From Pseudomonas marginalis (GTDB lineage: Bacteria > Pseudomonadota > Gammaproteobacteria > Pseudomonadales > Pseudomonadaceae), in NCBI RefSeq assembly GCF_024169655.1, contig NZ_JALJWV010000001.1, forward strand, positions 3,539,001 to 3,603,000: 64,000 nt of DNA, read 5' to 3'. The translations under genes were made by a program, and so were the position numbers. A model generated the notes under the pieces. That model ran no database searches. It saw only the letters and a program-made list of their open reading frames with translations, and had not been told where the DNA came from. How positions within the stretch are numbered: position 1 is the first letter of the stretch; each line of letters opens with the position of its first letter. Positions 26,206 to 35,679 of this stretch are shown one piece after another.

Positions 26206-27330
26206 CTATTCGGCATGCACCGGGTAATCGATATAGCCCACCGCATTACCGCCATACATCCCCTCCGCCCGCAGCGGATTCAACGGCCAGCCATTGAAAA
26301 TCCGTTGCGGTAAATCCGGGTTGGCGATGAATGGACGCCCGAACGCAATCAGGTCGGCCAGCCCCGCGTCGACCAACTGCGCACCGCGCTCGGCGGTGTA
26401 ACGCCCGGCGTAGAAGATTCGGCCTTGGAAGGTGTCACGCACGGCCTGACGGAACGTGTCGGGCAAGTCGGGCGCGTTGTCCCAATCAGCTTCGGCAATG
26501 GAGACGTAGGCGATGCCCGCCGCTTGCAGCACCTTGATCGCTTCGAGGTAGGTGTGGTGCGGGTCGTCTTCCACCAGGCCGATGTACACCCGGTCCTGGT
26601 CGGTGCCGCTGAACAACGGCGAAAAACGTACACCAAGACGTTCCGGTCCAACCACCTTGCTGACCGCCTCGACAATCTCACGCAAAAAGCGCAGACGGTT
26701 GTGCAGCGAACCACCGTACTCATCGTCGCGCTGGTTGGCATGGGCCGAGATGAACTGGTTGACCAGATAACCGTTGGCCGCATGGATCTCCACCCCGTCA
26801 AACCCCGCGTCCAGCGCATTGCGTGCCGCCTGTGCGTAATGCCCGACCAGTTCCTTGACCTCAAGGGTGGTCAAGGCACGGGGCACGGGCGGTTGTACCA
26901 GCTCACCCACGCCAGGCCCGGTGGCGATAAACGCCTTCGCTTGCTCGGTCCGGATCGCGGACGGTGCGACGGGCGCGGCGCCGTCAGGCTGCAACGCGTT
27001 ATGGGACACCCGGCCCACATGCCAGAGCTGAGCGAAGATCACCCCGCCTTCGGCATGCACCGCGTCGGTGACGGTGCGCCAGCCATCGATCTGCGCCGGG
27101 GTGTAGATGCCCGGCGTCCAGGCGTAACCCTGGCCACGCGGCTCGATCTGCGTGCCCTCACTGACCATGAAACCGGCCGAGGCGCGTTGACGGTAATACT
27201 CGGCCATCAACTCGGTGGCGATGTCGCCGGGTTGCGCGCTGCGTTGACGCGTCAGCGGTGGCAGCACGACACGGTTCTTCAAGGTGTGGTGCCCGAGTTG
27301 GATCGGGGTACTTAAAACACTGTGGGTCAT
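26206..27330 (-). CDS. Alkene reductase, old yellow enzyme family (NemA-like)
   Basis: 374-aa FMN-binding TIM barrel. Visible: LPPLTRQRSAQPGD near the FMN site, QLWHVGRVSH, substrate-binding pair in EIHAANGYLVNQFISAHANQRDDEYGG (His and Asn about 185-190), and FGRPFIANPDL at the phosphate site. It reduces activated C=C bonds and nitro-esters. Downstream of a TetR regulator and an Hsp31-like gene on the same strand, which suggests one electrophile-response unit. Confidence 0.92.
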   Translation of the reverse strand: MTHSVLSTPIQLGHHTLKNRVVLPPLTRQRSAQPGDIATELMAEYYRQRASAGFMVSEGTQIEPRGQGYAWTPGIYTPAQIDGWRTVTDAVHAEGGVIFAQLWHVGRVSHNALQPDGAAPVAPSAIRTEQAKAFIATGPGVGELVQPPVPRALTTLEVKELVGHYAQAARNALDAGFDGVEIHAANGYLVNQFISAHANQRDDEYGGSLHNRLRFLREIVEAVSKVVGPERLGVRFSPLFSGTDQDRVYIGLVEDDPHHTYLEAIKVLQAAGIAYVSIAEADWDNAPDLPDTFRQAVRDTFQGRIFYAGRYTAERGAQLVDAGLADLIAFGRPFIANPDLPQRIFNGWPLNPLRAEGMYGGNAVGYIDYPVHAE

Positions 27331-27418
27331 TCGAAAGATTCCAAATTCAGGACGAACGAAAGCGTCGGCGGCTCCTGAGAGCCGCCAAGCAATGAAGCAG
27401 TAAAAGTGAGCGATTAAC

Positions 27419-28096
27419 TTACGCGGTGAGTTTCAGCAGGGCCTTGGCCACAGCGCTGGAGCTGGCGGGGTTCTGCCCGGTGACCAGCAAACCGTCTTCA
27501 AGCACAAAGGATTGCCAATCGGCGCCCTTCTCATACTTGCCGCCCAGAGCCTTGAAATCGTTTTCAATCAGGAACGGCACCACCTCGGTCAGGCCGACTG
27601 CGGCCTCTTCCGCGTTGGAAAAACCGGTGACGCGACGGCCCTTGACCAGCGGCTCGCCATTGACCGCCTTGACGTGGCGCAAGGCGCCCGGTGCGTGGCA
27701 GACAAAACCGATGGGCTTGCCGGCCCGCTCGAACGCCTCGATCAGGGCGATGGACACCGGCGACTCCGCCAAGTCCCACAGCGGGCCGTGGCCACCTGGG
27801 TAGAACACGGTGTCGAAGTCGGCGGTGTTGACCGCGTCCAGCTTGACGGTGCTCGCCAAGGCCTGTTGCGCGGCCGGGTCGGCGGCAAAGCGGCGGGTCT
27901 GTTCGGTCTGCGCATCCGCTTGATCACTCACCGGGTCCAGCGGCGGCTGGCCACCGGCCGGGGAAGCCAGCACCACATCGGCGCCGGCGTCCTTGAACAC
28001 GTAATACGGCGCCGCAAACTCTTCGAGCCAGAAGCCGGTCTTGCGGCCGGTATCGCCCAGCTGGTCGTGAGAGGTCAGTACCATTAATACTTTCAT
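27419..28096 (-). CDS. DJ-1/PfpI family protein, Hsp31-like glyoxalase or chaperone
   Basis: 225 aa. Nucleophile Cys in GFVCHAPGAL (about 135), with the upstream Glu in WLEEFAAPYYVF and the YPGGHGPLWDLAE loop, all as in Hsp31 / YajL-type class I GATase-like proteins. Members detoxify methylglyoxal or act as holding chaperones. It lies between the TetR and alkene reductase genes on the same strand. Confidence 0.88.
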   Translation of the reverse strand: MKVLMVLTSHDQLGDTGRKTGFWLEEFAAPYYVFKDAGADVVLASPAGGQPPLDPVSDQADAQTEQTRRFAADPAAQQALASTVKLDAVNTADFDTVFYPGGHGPLWDLAESPVSIALIEAFERAGKPIGFVCHAPGALRHVKAVNGEPLVKGRRVTGFSNAEEAAVGLTEVVPFLIENDFKALGGKYEKGADWQSFVLEDGLLVTGQNPASSSAVAKALLKLTA

Positions 28097-28122
28097 TTTC
28101 CAGTGCCTCGATAGGGTGAAGG

Positions 28123-28722
28123 TCAGTGTGTGTCAGGGCAACCCAACAGCTGTCGGGTCAGTAGCAGCGCCTGATCAAAAGGCGCGGATGTACGGGTGAT
28201 CTTGCTCATGACGCTGGTCCCCAGCCATAACGCATACAGGCTGTGGGCCAGGCTTTGCGGGGCTTGTGTGACTGTCAGCGAAGCGTCTTCGACGCCGCGT
28301 CCAATCGCGTCGGCCAGCAAGGCGATGGTCCTCGACGTGCCGCGATCCAGGGCCAAGCGCATGGGCTCTGAAAGGTCTGACACTTCCGCACCGAGTTTGA
28401 CGGCAAGGCATTTGCCCGCGTCGGTGCAACCGGTCTGATTGTCGATCCAGCATTGCCAATAGCGCATCAACTTGGCGTACTGGGATAACCCAGGCGCGTC
28501 GAACAGTTGCGCCATCCCCTGCACGTAGTGATCGAAGTAGGTATCGAGCAATACGACACCGAACGCATCTTTGGAGTGGAAGTAGTGATAAAACGAACCT
28601 TTCGGCACATCGGCAGCTTGAAGTATTTCGTTCAGGCCCACCGCAGAAAACCCTTTGGCGCCGACAATCGATTGCGCCGCCTCCAGAATGGTCTGCCGTG
28701 CACTTTTGGTTGCGCTGTTCAT
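28123..28722 (-). CDS. TetR-family repressor of the alkene reductase cluster
   Basis: 199 aa. N-terminal HTH (ILEAAQSIVGAKGFSAVGLNEILQAADVPKGSFYHYF) and a C-terminal TetR_C_6-like effector domain with several Cys (TGCTDAGKC), which could sense electrophiles as NemR does. The ATG at 28722 is favoured: GGAG lies 7 nt upstream, whereas the GTG two codons earlier sits on that site. First gene of the TetR/DJ-1/OYE group. Confidence 0.88.
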   Translation of the reverse strand: MNSATKSARQTILEAAQSIVGAKGFSAVGLNEILQAADVPKGSFYHYFHSKDAFGVVLLDTYFDHYVQGMAQLFDAPGLSQYAKLMRYWQCWIDNQTGCTDAGKCLAVKLGAEVSDLSEPMRLALDRGTSRTIALLADAIGRGVEDASLTVTQAPQSLAHSLYALWLGTSVMSKITRTSAPFDQALLLTRQLLGCPDTH

Positions 28723-28738
28723 GCTCACTCCGTCCGAT

Positions 28739-28753
28739 TAGACCAGTCGTCTA
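28739..28753. promoter_or_regulatory. NemR-like operator upstream of the TetR gene
   Basis: TAGACCAGTCGTCTA, a 5-bp inverted repeat TAGAC/GTCTA with 5-bp spacer, 17 bp before the TetR start. It resembles the NemR box core TAGAC-N-GTCTA and would allow autorepression. Confidence 0.65.
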
Positions 28754-28894
28754 GTTCGTGGGGTGAATGTTAGGAGCCGGGCCGGACGCCCACAATGTCA
28801 TATGCGCAAGGATTCCGGACATGAGGCGAACCCGGTTGCCGTTTTCCCGGCACGCGCCGACAATCGCCCCTCCTGCCCCCGTTGGAGAATGGCG

Positions 28895-29839
28895 ATGCAC
28901 AGCGTTGCGCTGATGGTTTACCCGAACTTCCAGTCCCTGAGCCTCAGCCTGGGCTCGGTGTTCGAGTGCGCGAACCTGCTGCGCGGCGAGCCGGCCTATG
29001 AGTTTCACTTGGTGTCGGAGAGCGGCGGCGCGGTGATGACGTCCCAGGGGTTCTCGGTGAATACCACGCCGATCCGGCCGCAGGGCTATGACACCCTGAT
29101 CGTCAGCGGCTACCTGGAGTTTCGTCTGCCGGAGGCCAACCTGCTGGAGCTGGTCAAGGCTGCGTCGGCGCAATCGCGGCGTGTCGCCTCGCTGTGCACC
29201 GGCATTTTTGTGCTGGCCGAGGCCGGATTATTGGCGGGTAAGCGCACCACCACCCACTGGATTCACGCGCCGGCGTTTCGCAAGCGCTACCCGGATATCC
29301 AGTTGGAAGAAGACAAGTTGTTCGTCGTCGACGGTCAGATCTGGACCGGCGCCGGCATGAGCGCCGGGGTCGACCTGGCGCTGGCGATGGTGGAGAACGA
29401 CCTGGGCAGCGACCTCGCCCGGCGTATCGCGCGCAAGCTGGTGATTGCCCAGCGCCGGGGCAGCGAACAGTCGCAGCTATCGGCGTTGCTGGAATTGGAC
29501 CCCAAGTCCGACCGCATACAACTGGCCCTGGCCTACGCCCGCGAAAACCTGACCCACGACCTGTCGGTGGAAGCCCTGGCCGATGTGGCCAGGCTCAGCC
29601 CGCGCCAGTTCAGCCGGGTGTTTCGCGAAGAAACCGGGCAGACACCGGCCAAGGCCATCGAGTCACTGCGGGTGGAAGCCGCGCGGGCGATGATGGAAAC
29701 CAGCCGCCACCCGGTCGAGGTGGTGGCCCGCGAAACCGGCTTCGGCGACCGCGAGCGCATGCGCCAGGCGTTTCTGCGCGCCTTTGGGCAACCGCCCCAG
29801 GCCATGCAACAGGCTTTTTTTGGCGAACGCAGCGCTTAG
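28895..29839 (+). CDS. GlxA-type AraC-family regulator with DJ-1/PfpI sensor domain
   Basis: 314 aa. An N-terminal DJ-1/PfpI-like domain (about 5-170; the nucleophile region reads SLCTGIFVLAEAGLLAGKRTTTHW) and a C-terminal AraC double HTH (about 215-310; LSVEALADVARLSPRQFSRVFREETG). The ATG at 28895 has GGAGA at proper spacing. Divergent from the TetR gene across the operator region. Confidence 0.9.
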   Translation: MHSVALMVYPNFQSLSLSLGSVFECANLLRGEPAYEFHLVSESGGAVMTSQGFSVNTTPIRPQGYDTLIVSGYLEFRLPEANLLELVKAASAQSRRVASLCTGIFVLAEAGLLAGKRTTTHWIHAPAFRKRYPDIQLEEDKLFVVDGQIWTGAGMSAGVDLALAMVENDLGSDLARRIARKLVIAQRRGSEQSQLSALLELDPKSDRIQLALAYARENLTHDLSVEALADVARLSPRQFSRVFREETGQTPAKAIESLRVEAARAMMETSRHPVEVVARETGFGDRERMRQAFLRAFGQPPQAMQQAFFGERSA

Positions 29840-30342
29840 TGCAGCGACGCCCGCGTAATCAGGTAACTGGTCAGTTGCGGATCATCGTCCAGTTCGAGGG
29901 TCTGCACCGGGCGTGGCAGGTTATCCAGCACGGTGCGCCAGAACGCCTGGGACACTTCATCCTGATCATAGAAGCGCACCAGCCAGTTGGCCGCGCCGCT
30001 GCATAGCACCTGGGTGGCGATCGCGCTGCCGATGCCCTTGCGGCGGTAGCGCTTGAGGATGAACAGGTCGGCCAGTTCCAGGGCATCGATGCCCGGCAAC
30101 TCACTGCCTTCGATCAGCAGGAAACCGGCGATATAGCCGTCGACCAGCAGCAGGTTGGCGCTCCATTGCGGGTCTTGCCAGTAGCGGTTCAGGTGTTCGT
30201 CATGGATGTAGAAGCGGCCGTCCGCCTCCACATCTTCTTGCTCCCAGTCCGAAGACTCATAGGCGTAGTACTGGTACAGGTTGCGGATCAGCTCGGACGC
30301 TTCCGGGCCGGTCTGGATCAATTCGACGGTGGTTTCAGGCAT
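29836..30342 (-). CDS. GNAT-family N-acetyltransferase
   Basis: 168 aa. Acetyl-CoA loop RYRRKGIGSAIA (about 98-109) and GNAT motif B (SGAANWLVRFYDQDEVSQAFW). Substrate unknown. The ATG at 30342 begins the conserved part (MPETTVELIQ); longer frames have no support. Its stop overlaps the convergent AraC stop by 4 bp. Confidence 0.8.
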   Translation of the reverse strand: MPETTVELIQTGPEASELIRNLYQYYAYESSDWEQEDVEADGRFYIHDEHLNRYWQDPQWSANLLLVDGYIAGFLLIEGSELPGIDALELADLFILKRYRRKGIGSAIATQVLCSGAANWLVRFYDQDEVSQAFWRTVLDNLPRPVQTLELDDDPQLTSYLITRASLH

Positions 30343-30522
30343 GAGGCTCTCGGTGAAAAAACGCAGGGCGCCATTGTTCACAAAACCCTGCCCCAGTCCA
30401 ATAGCGGCATGAACCTTTCTACTTGCTGAACCGATTGCGAATAGGCGTGGCCTTGCCCGAACCCTCAAAATATTTCGAATAAACTTCGCCGGCTTGCCTC
30501 TTTTTTCTCAAGGACACGTACT

Positions 30523-30879
30523 TTGGCCGAACTGAGTGCGCGGCATACGCGGGAGGTGAGTGACATGCGCCTGCGCGACGCGCTGATCGTCGGCATCGCG
30601 CAGATTGGCGCCTTGATTCCTGGGGTCTCGCGCTCCGGTTCCACGCTGACCGCTGCGCTGTTCCTCAATTTCAAGCGTGAAGAGGCTGCGCGTTTCTCCT
30701 TTCTGCTGGGCCTGCCGGCGATCGCCCTCGCCGGCTTGAGTCGCCGCGTCTCGGCGTTCTTCGCGATCTGGGGCCTGATGAAGTTCCTGGAGCGGTTCTC
30801 CACCTGGCCGTTCGTGATCTACCGCGCGCTGCTGGGGATCTTCCTGATCGTGGCGGTCAGCACCGGGTTGTTGAGCTGA
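30523..30879 (+). pseudogene. uppP: uppP (undecaprenyl-diphosphatase) remnant: N-terminus missing, internal deletion
   Basis: 118 residues, beginning at a TTG, match only the C-terminal half of UppP/BacA (normally about 270 aa). The signature IPGVSRSGSTLTAALFLNFKREEAARFSFLLGLPAIALAGL is intact, but it is joined after about 2 residues to VSAFFAIWGLMKFLERFSTWPFVIYRALLG, skipping about 25 residues expected in between. The reading frame is kept across the joint. It lacks the N-terminal catalytic part, so it should be inactive. Confidence 0.8.
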
Positions 30880-30910
30880 GCCTCAGGGGCGCAACGGCGC
30901 GGCATCGACC

Positions 30911-31747
30911 TTAACGCTCGAAATCGCGCGCATCGTGCCGCTCCCGCAACTGCTCTTCGAGCGGCCCGGACACCCGGTTGACCCGCCGTCCGCGCTGCAC
31001 CGCCGGGCGCGCCTCGATCGCATCGGCCCAGCGCAGTACATGCTTGTAATCCTGCACCGAGAGAAACTGCGCCGCGTCATACAAGCGGCCTTTGACCAGG
31101 CCACCGTACCAGGGCCAGATGGCGATGTCGGCGATGGTGTAGTCGTCACCGGCAATGTACTCGCTCACGGCCAGGCGCTTGTCGAGCACATCCAGTTGGC
31201 GCTTGGTTTCCATGGCAAAGCGGTTGATCGGGTACTCCATCTTGCTCGGCGCATAGGCGTAGAAATGCCCGAAACCACCGCCCAGGTACGGCGCGCTGCC
31301 CATCTGCCAGAACAGCCACGACAGGCACTCGGCGCGGGCCGCAGGTTCGGTCGGGAAGAACGCGCCGAATTTCTCCGCCAGGTACTGCAGGATCGCGCCG
31401 GACTCAAACACGCGAATCGGCGTGGCGCCGCTGCGGTCGAGCAAAGCAGGGATTTTCGAGTTCGGGTTCACCGCGACAAAGCCGCTGCCGAACTGGTCGC
31501 CGTCACCGATCTTGATCAGCCAGGCGTCGTATTCCGCACCGGTATGCCCGAGGGCCAACAGCTCTTCGAGCAGGATCGTGACCTTCTGCCCATTCGGCGT
31601 GGCCAGCGAGTACAACTGCAACGGGTGTTTGCCGACCGGCAGGGCCTTGTCGTGGGTCGCCCCGGCGATGGGGCGGTTGATACTGGCGAACGTGCCGCCA
31701 CTTTCGGCGTCCCAGGTCCAGACCTTGGGGGGTACGTATTCGGTCAT
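30911..31747 (-). CDS. yghU: Glutathione S-transferase, YghU type
   Basis: 278 aa. N-terminal extension (TEYVPPKVWTWDAESGGTFASINRPIAG) specific to YghU/YfcG-like enzymes, thioredoxin fold with KHPLQLYSLATPNGQKV (Thr/Asn at the glutathione site) and SKIPALLDRSG, then an alpha-helical domain with DYTIADIAIWPW. These have disulfide-bond reductase or peroxidase activity with two glutathiones. The ATG at 31747 follows GGAG. Confidence 0.88.
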   Translation of the reverse strand: MTEYVPPKVWTWDAESGGTFASINRPIAGATHDKALPVGKHPLQLYSLATPNGQKVTILLEELLALGHTGAEYDAWLIKIGDGDQFGSGFVAVNPNSKIPALLDRSGATPIRVFESGAILQYLAEKFGAFFPTEPAARAECLSWLFWQMGSAPYLGGGFGHFYAYAPSKMEYPINRFAMETKRQLDVLDKRLAVSEYIAGDDYTIADIAIWPWYGGLVKGRLYDAAQFLSVQDYKHVLRWADAIEARPAVQRGRRVNRVSGPLEEQLRERHDARDFER

Positions 31748-31827
31748 GCTCACGGCTCCTGATGTGCTTGCGGTCAACGAATCGACCCAGACTAAACCAA
31801 AGGTTGGGGTGCGTCACAATCCCGTCT

Positions 31828-32754
31828 TCACCCTTGAACGCTGGGTGGACGCTTATCGGTAACGGCTTTCAACTGCCCAAGGTAGTCTTCCACTTCCTTG
31901 AACAACCACTGGGAAAACGCATGCTGCTTGGTGTGCGAACCTTCACGGGGCGGCCAGACCAGCCAGTAAGGATAAGCGTAAGGCGCACAGACATCGCCGA
32001 GCTGCACCAGTTCGCCACGCGCAATAGCGCCCTGCACCAGGCTGCGCCGCTCCAGGGCGATGCCCTGCCCCAGGCGCACAGCCTCCAGGATCAGGTTGGA
32101 GTCATTGCTGCATAAACCTGCGCGCTCGCCCGACATGTCGATTCCCGCCGCTTCGCACCACGGCAGCCAGGACTCGGTGCTATGGATGAGCGTGCTGTCG
32201 ACAATCTGCTGTGGTGTCTGCGGCAACTGCCCGTGATTGAAATGAGGCGCGGCCACGGCGATCAATTCATCATGAAACAACAGCCGCTGCTCCACGCCCT
32301 CCCAATCGCCCTTGCCCATGCGGATGCCGATATCGACCGATTCCTGATGCAGATTGGAAATGCTCAGGCTGGCTTGCAAGCGAATGCGCATATGCGGGTA
32401 CAGCGCCTGGAACGTCGGCAGGCGTGGGACCAGCCAGGAGCAGCCGAACGAGGGCAACACCGCTACCACCAGTTCATCGGTCTTGGGTTGGGCCTGGATC
32501 AAGCGCGTGGCTTCGGCGATATCTCCCAGCGCCTTGCGAATCTGCAAGGCGTAGAGGCGCCCGTCTTCGCTCACCCGCAGGCCGCGACCTTCGCGCACGA
32601 ACAGGGTCAGACCGACGAGCTCTTCCAGCACCTTGATCTGCTGGCTGATGGCTGAGTGGGTAACGTGCAGTTCCCTGGCCGCCAAGGTCACGCTGCCCAA
32701 TCGCGAGGTGGCTTCGAAGCTGCGCAGGCAGGTCAAGGGAGGAAATACGCTCAT
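31828..32754 (-). CDS. LysR-family regulator (GcvA-like)
   Basis: 308 aa. HTH SVTLAARELHVTHSAISQQIKVLEELVGLTLF (about 20-52), then an effector domain. The N-terminus MSVFPPLTCLRSFEATSRLGS is of the GcvA type. Divergent from the small GST gene at 32869, its likely target. Confidence 0.9.
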   Translation of the reverse strand: MSVFPPLTCLRSFEATSRLGSVTLAARELHVTHSAISQQIKVLEELVGLTLFVREGRGLRVSEDGRLYALQIRKALGDIAEATRLIQAQPKTDELVVAVLPSFGCSWLVPRLPTFQALYPHMRIRLQASLSISNLHQESVDIGIRMGKGDWEGVEQRLLFHDELIAVAAPHFNHGQLPQTPQQIVDSTLIHSTESWLPWCEAAGIDMSGERAGLCSNDSNLILEAVRLGQGIALERRSLVQGAIARGELVQLGDVCAPYAYPYWLVWPPREGSHTKQHAFSQWLFKEVEDYLGQLKAVTDKRPPSVQG

Positions 32755-32868
32755 GTAAGCTCAGCTAACCTTTTACGGTAAAAATAATCGATATTGCAGG
32801 ACCTCCAGCCGCTTTAAAGTTACCTAAATTAACCAATCCTGCCAACTACCCATTACCAAGGAGGCTTT

Positions 32869-33471
32869 ATGAAACTGGTCGGCATGCTGGACTCGCCTTA
32901 TGTACGTCGCGTGGCCATTTCCCTGGAACTGTACGGCGTGGATTTTGTGCATGCGCCCTTGTCCGTGTTCAGCACCTACAGCGAATTTGCGCGGATCAAC
33001 CCCGTAGTCAAGGCCCCGACCCTGGTGCTGGACGATGGCACCGTGTTGATGGACTCCAGCCTGATCCTGGATTACCTCGAAGCCCTGGCGCCGGCCGACA
33101 AAAAATTGCTGCCGCAGGCCCCTACGGCACGCGCCAAAGACCTGCAACTGCTCGGGCTGGCCCTGGCGGCCTGTGAGAAAAGCGTGCAGATCGTCTATGA
33201 ACACAACCTGCGGCCGGCCGAGAAGCAACATGCGCCGTGGCTCGAACGCGTCACCGCGCAATTGCTGGCCGCGTATACGCTGCTGGACCAACACCTGAGC
33301 CAGGCCGACAGCGAAGCGCTGACCCAGGCCTCGCTGACGGCGGCGGTCGCCTGGTCCTTCAGCCAGTTCACCGTGGCCTCGGTGGTCAAGGCGGATGCGT
33401 TCCCCCATGTGCAACGCCACGCCGAGCGCCTGGAGCAGCACCCGGCCTTCAAGCGCTACCCCATCGAGTGA
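32869..33471 (+). CDS. Glutathione S-transferase family protein
   Basis: 200 aa. N-terminal thioredoxin fold (MKLVGMLDSPYVRRVAISLELYGV, then VVKAPTLVLDDGTVLMDSSLILDYLE, the cis-Pro/SNAIL-like region) and a short helical C-domain. AAGGAGG precedes the ATG. Divergent from the LysR gene, with TAAGCTCAGCTAA, an imperfect palindrome, in the shared gap. Confidence 0.88.
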   Translation: MKLVGMLDSPYVRRVAISLELYGVDFVHAPLSVFSTYSEFARINPVVKAPTLVLDDGTVLMDSSLILDYLEALAPADKKLLPQAPTARAKDLQLLGLALAACEKSVQIVYEHNLRPAEKQHAPWLERVTAQLLAAYTLLDQHLSQADSEALTQASLTAAVAWSFSQFTVASVVKADAFPHVQRHAERLEQHPAFKRYPIE

Positions 33472-33477
33472 CCGGAG

Positions 33478-34245
33478 TTACACCCAGCCGCCATCGACAA
33501 TGAAGTTCTGCGCCGAACACATCGCCGACGCCTGCGAGGCGAGAAACAGCGCCATGCTGGCGATGTGTTCCGGCAATACGCTGCCAGGCAGGCACTGGCT
33601 GCGGCTGATCAGTTCCTTGGCGGCGTCGTCGACCCACATCGTCAGTTGTTTTTCGGTCATCACCCAGCCCGGCACCAGCGTATTCACGCGGATACGGTCC
33701 GGGCCCAGCTCACGCGCCAGTGCCCGCGTCATGCCGTGGGCGGCGGCCTTGCTGGCGGCGTACACCGGGTAGCCGGCGGAGGCCATCATCCAGCCGACGG
33801 AGCCCAGGTTGATGATCGAACCGCCGCCCGCCCGCTTCATCATCGGCACCACGGCCTTGGCGGCAAAAAAGGCGTGCTTGAGGTTGACGGCAATCAGCTT
33901 GTCGAAGGTCTCCGAGTCGACTTCCTCCAGGGTATGACGCACGTCGTTGGCGGCATTGTTCACCAGCACGGTGATCGGCCCCAGGGCGTATTCGAAGCGC
34001 GCAATCGCGGCCTTGTAGGCAATCTCGTCGGTGATATCGCAATGCCCGAACTCGACGGTATGCCCCTGGGCACTCAACAACGCGGCCAGGCGCTCGCCCT
34101 GGCCTTGCGCGCGATCGACAAATGCCACCTTGGCCCCCTGCCCGGCGAAGGCACGCACCATGAATTCGCCGATCCCCGAAGCGCCTCCGGAAATCAACAC
34201 GGTCTTGCCCTTAAGGTCGGGATAAACGGCCTGTTCAGTACTCAT
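33478..34245 (-). CDS. Short-chain dehydrogenase/reductase
   Basis: 255 aa, classical SDR. Cofactor motif SGGASGIGEF (about 19-28), NNAAN (about 95), catalytic Ser (NLGSVGWM) and YAASK (Tyr about 160, Lys 164), ending NFIVDGGWV. Next to a divergent galactose mutarotase, so an aldose dehydrogenase role (galactose or arabinose to lactone) is plausible but not shown. Confidence 0.88.
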   Translation of the reverse strand: MSTEQAVYPDLKGKTVLISGGASGIGEFMVRAFAGQGAKVAFVDRAQGQGERLAALLSAQGHTVEFGHCDITDEIAYKAAIARFEYALGPITVLVNNAANDVRHTLEEVDSETFDKLIAVNLKHAFFAAKAVVPMMKRAGGGSIINLGSVGWMMASAGYPVYAASKAAAHGMTRALARELGPDRIRVNTLVPGWVMTEKQLTMWVDDAAKELISRSQCLPGSVLPEHIASMALFLASQASAMCSAQNFIVDGGWV

Positions 34246-34383
34246 ATCAAGGTTGCCTCGATCAATTAGTCTTATTTTATTTTACGAAATCGGCGTTTAA
34301 GGCTATAAATTTGCGGCCACACCGACAAAATATCGCACATTAGTAGAACTATTCCACTCAAAACAACAAAAGGAAGTTCGACC

Positions 34384-35532
34384 ATGAAGCACCCTCGATA
34401 CCTGCTGTCCGGCCTTGCCTTGTCCATGCTGATCGCCAGCGGTGGCGCGCAAGCGGCCGGTCTGTCCAGTGAACATAAACCGTTTGGGAAAACCAACGAC
34501 GGCAGCGCCGTCGAGCAGTACATATTGCGCAACAGCCATGGCATGCAAGCCACGGTGATCACCTACGGCGGCGTGTTGCAGGCGCTGAAAGTGCCGGACA
34601 AGCACGGCAAGGTCGAGGACGTGGTGCTCGGCTTCGACGACGTGCAGGGCTATCAGCGCGGTACGGCGTTTTTTGGCGCGACCATCGGCCGCTTCGGCAA
34701 TCGCCTGGCTGGCGGTGCGTTTGAACTCGACGGCAAGCGCTATCAGGTGCCGCTCAACGACGGTCCCAACGCGCTGCATGGCGGCGCCCAGGGCTTCGAC
34801 AAGCGCGTGTGGCAAGCCAAGCCCGTCAAGGACAAGGACTCGGTCGGCGTGACCCTGACCTACCTGTCCAAGGACGGTGAGATGGGCTTTCCCGGCAACC
34901 TGACCACCGAAGTCACCTATCGGCTCAACGACAACAACGAACTGCACATCGACTACAAGGCCACCACCGACAAACCGACGGTGCTCAACCTCACCAACCA
35001 CAGCTATTTCAACCTCGCCGGCGCGGGCAACGGCGACATCCTCAAGCAGGTGGCGACCTTGCACGCCAGCCACTACACGCCGGTGAATGCGACCTTGATC
35101 CCCACCGGCGAACTGGCGCCGGTCAAGGGTACGCCGATGGACTTTCTCCAGCCCACCGCCATCGGCCAGCACATCAAGGACAATCATCCGCAACTCAAAT
35201 TCGCCGAGCCGAAACAGGGCGGGTTTGACTTCAACTGGGCGCTGGACACCCAGGGCGATCTCAAACAACTCGCCGCCGACGTGTACGACCCCGACTCCGG
35301 CCGCCGTTTGCAGCTCTACACCACCGAACCTGGGGTGCAGTTCTATACCAGCAACTTCCTCGATGGCTCGGTGAAGGGCAAGGCAGGCAAAACCTACCTG
35401 CATTGGAGCGGTTTCACACTGGAGACCCAGCACTTTCCTGACGCGCCGAACCAACCGAAGTTTGCCTCGACACGCTTAGACCCAGGGCAGACCTACACCC
35501 AGCGCACCGTCTTCAAGTTCTCCGCCGATTGA
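34384..35532 (+). CDS. galM: Periplasmic aldose 1-epimerase (galactose mutarotase)
   Basis: 382 aa. Signal peptide (MKHPRYLLSGLALSMLIASGGAQA), then a GalM domain with TIGRFGNRLAGGAF, NDGPNALHGG (catalytic His), NHSYFNLAGAG (second His) and the catalytic Glu in LYTTEPGVQFYT. It interconverts alpha and beta aldoses. AAAAGGAAG precedes the ATG. Confidence 0.93.
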   Translation: MKHPRYLLSGLALSMLIASGGAQAAGLSSEHKPFGKTNDGSAVEQYILRNSHGMQATVITYGGVLQALKVPDKHGKVEDVVLGFDDVQGYQRGTAFFGATIGRFGNRLAGGAFELDGKRYQVPLNDGPNALHGGAQGFDKRVWQAKPVKDKDSVGVTLTYLSKDGEMGFPGNLTTEVTYRLNDNNELHIDYKATTDKPTVLNLTNHSYFNLAGAGNGDILKQVATLHASHYTPVNATLIPTGELAPVKGTPMDFLQPTAIGQHIKDNHPQLKFAEPKQGGFDFNWALDTQGDLKQLAADVYDPDSGRRLQLYTTEPGVQFYTSNFLDGSVKGKAGKTYLHWSGFTLETQHFPDAPNQPKFASTRLDPGQTYTQRTVFKFSAD

Positions 35533-35544
35533 GGCTGGCGGCTG

Positions 35545-35583
35545 GCTTGCCGGCGACCAAAACACTGTCGCAGGCAAGCCGGC
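35545..35583. repeat. REP-like inverted repeat after galM
   Basis: CTTGCCGGCGAC and GTCGCAGGCAAG form an imperfect stem around CAAAACACT, 14 nt past the galM stop. It may act as terminator or be a REP relic of another family. Confidence 0.45.
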
Positions 35584-35679
35584 GTCCGGATCTATTGTGA
35601 TGCAAATAGTCCCCAAAACCGTGCTTGGCTGCTATTGTGCCGCGCTTTGAAAAGCCGCCTACCAGCAAGGAAATGGACG

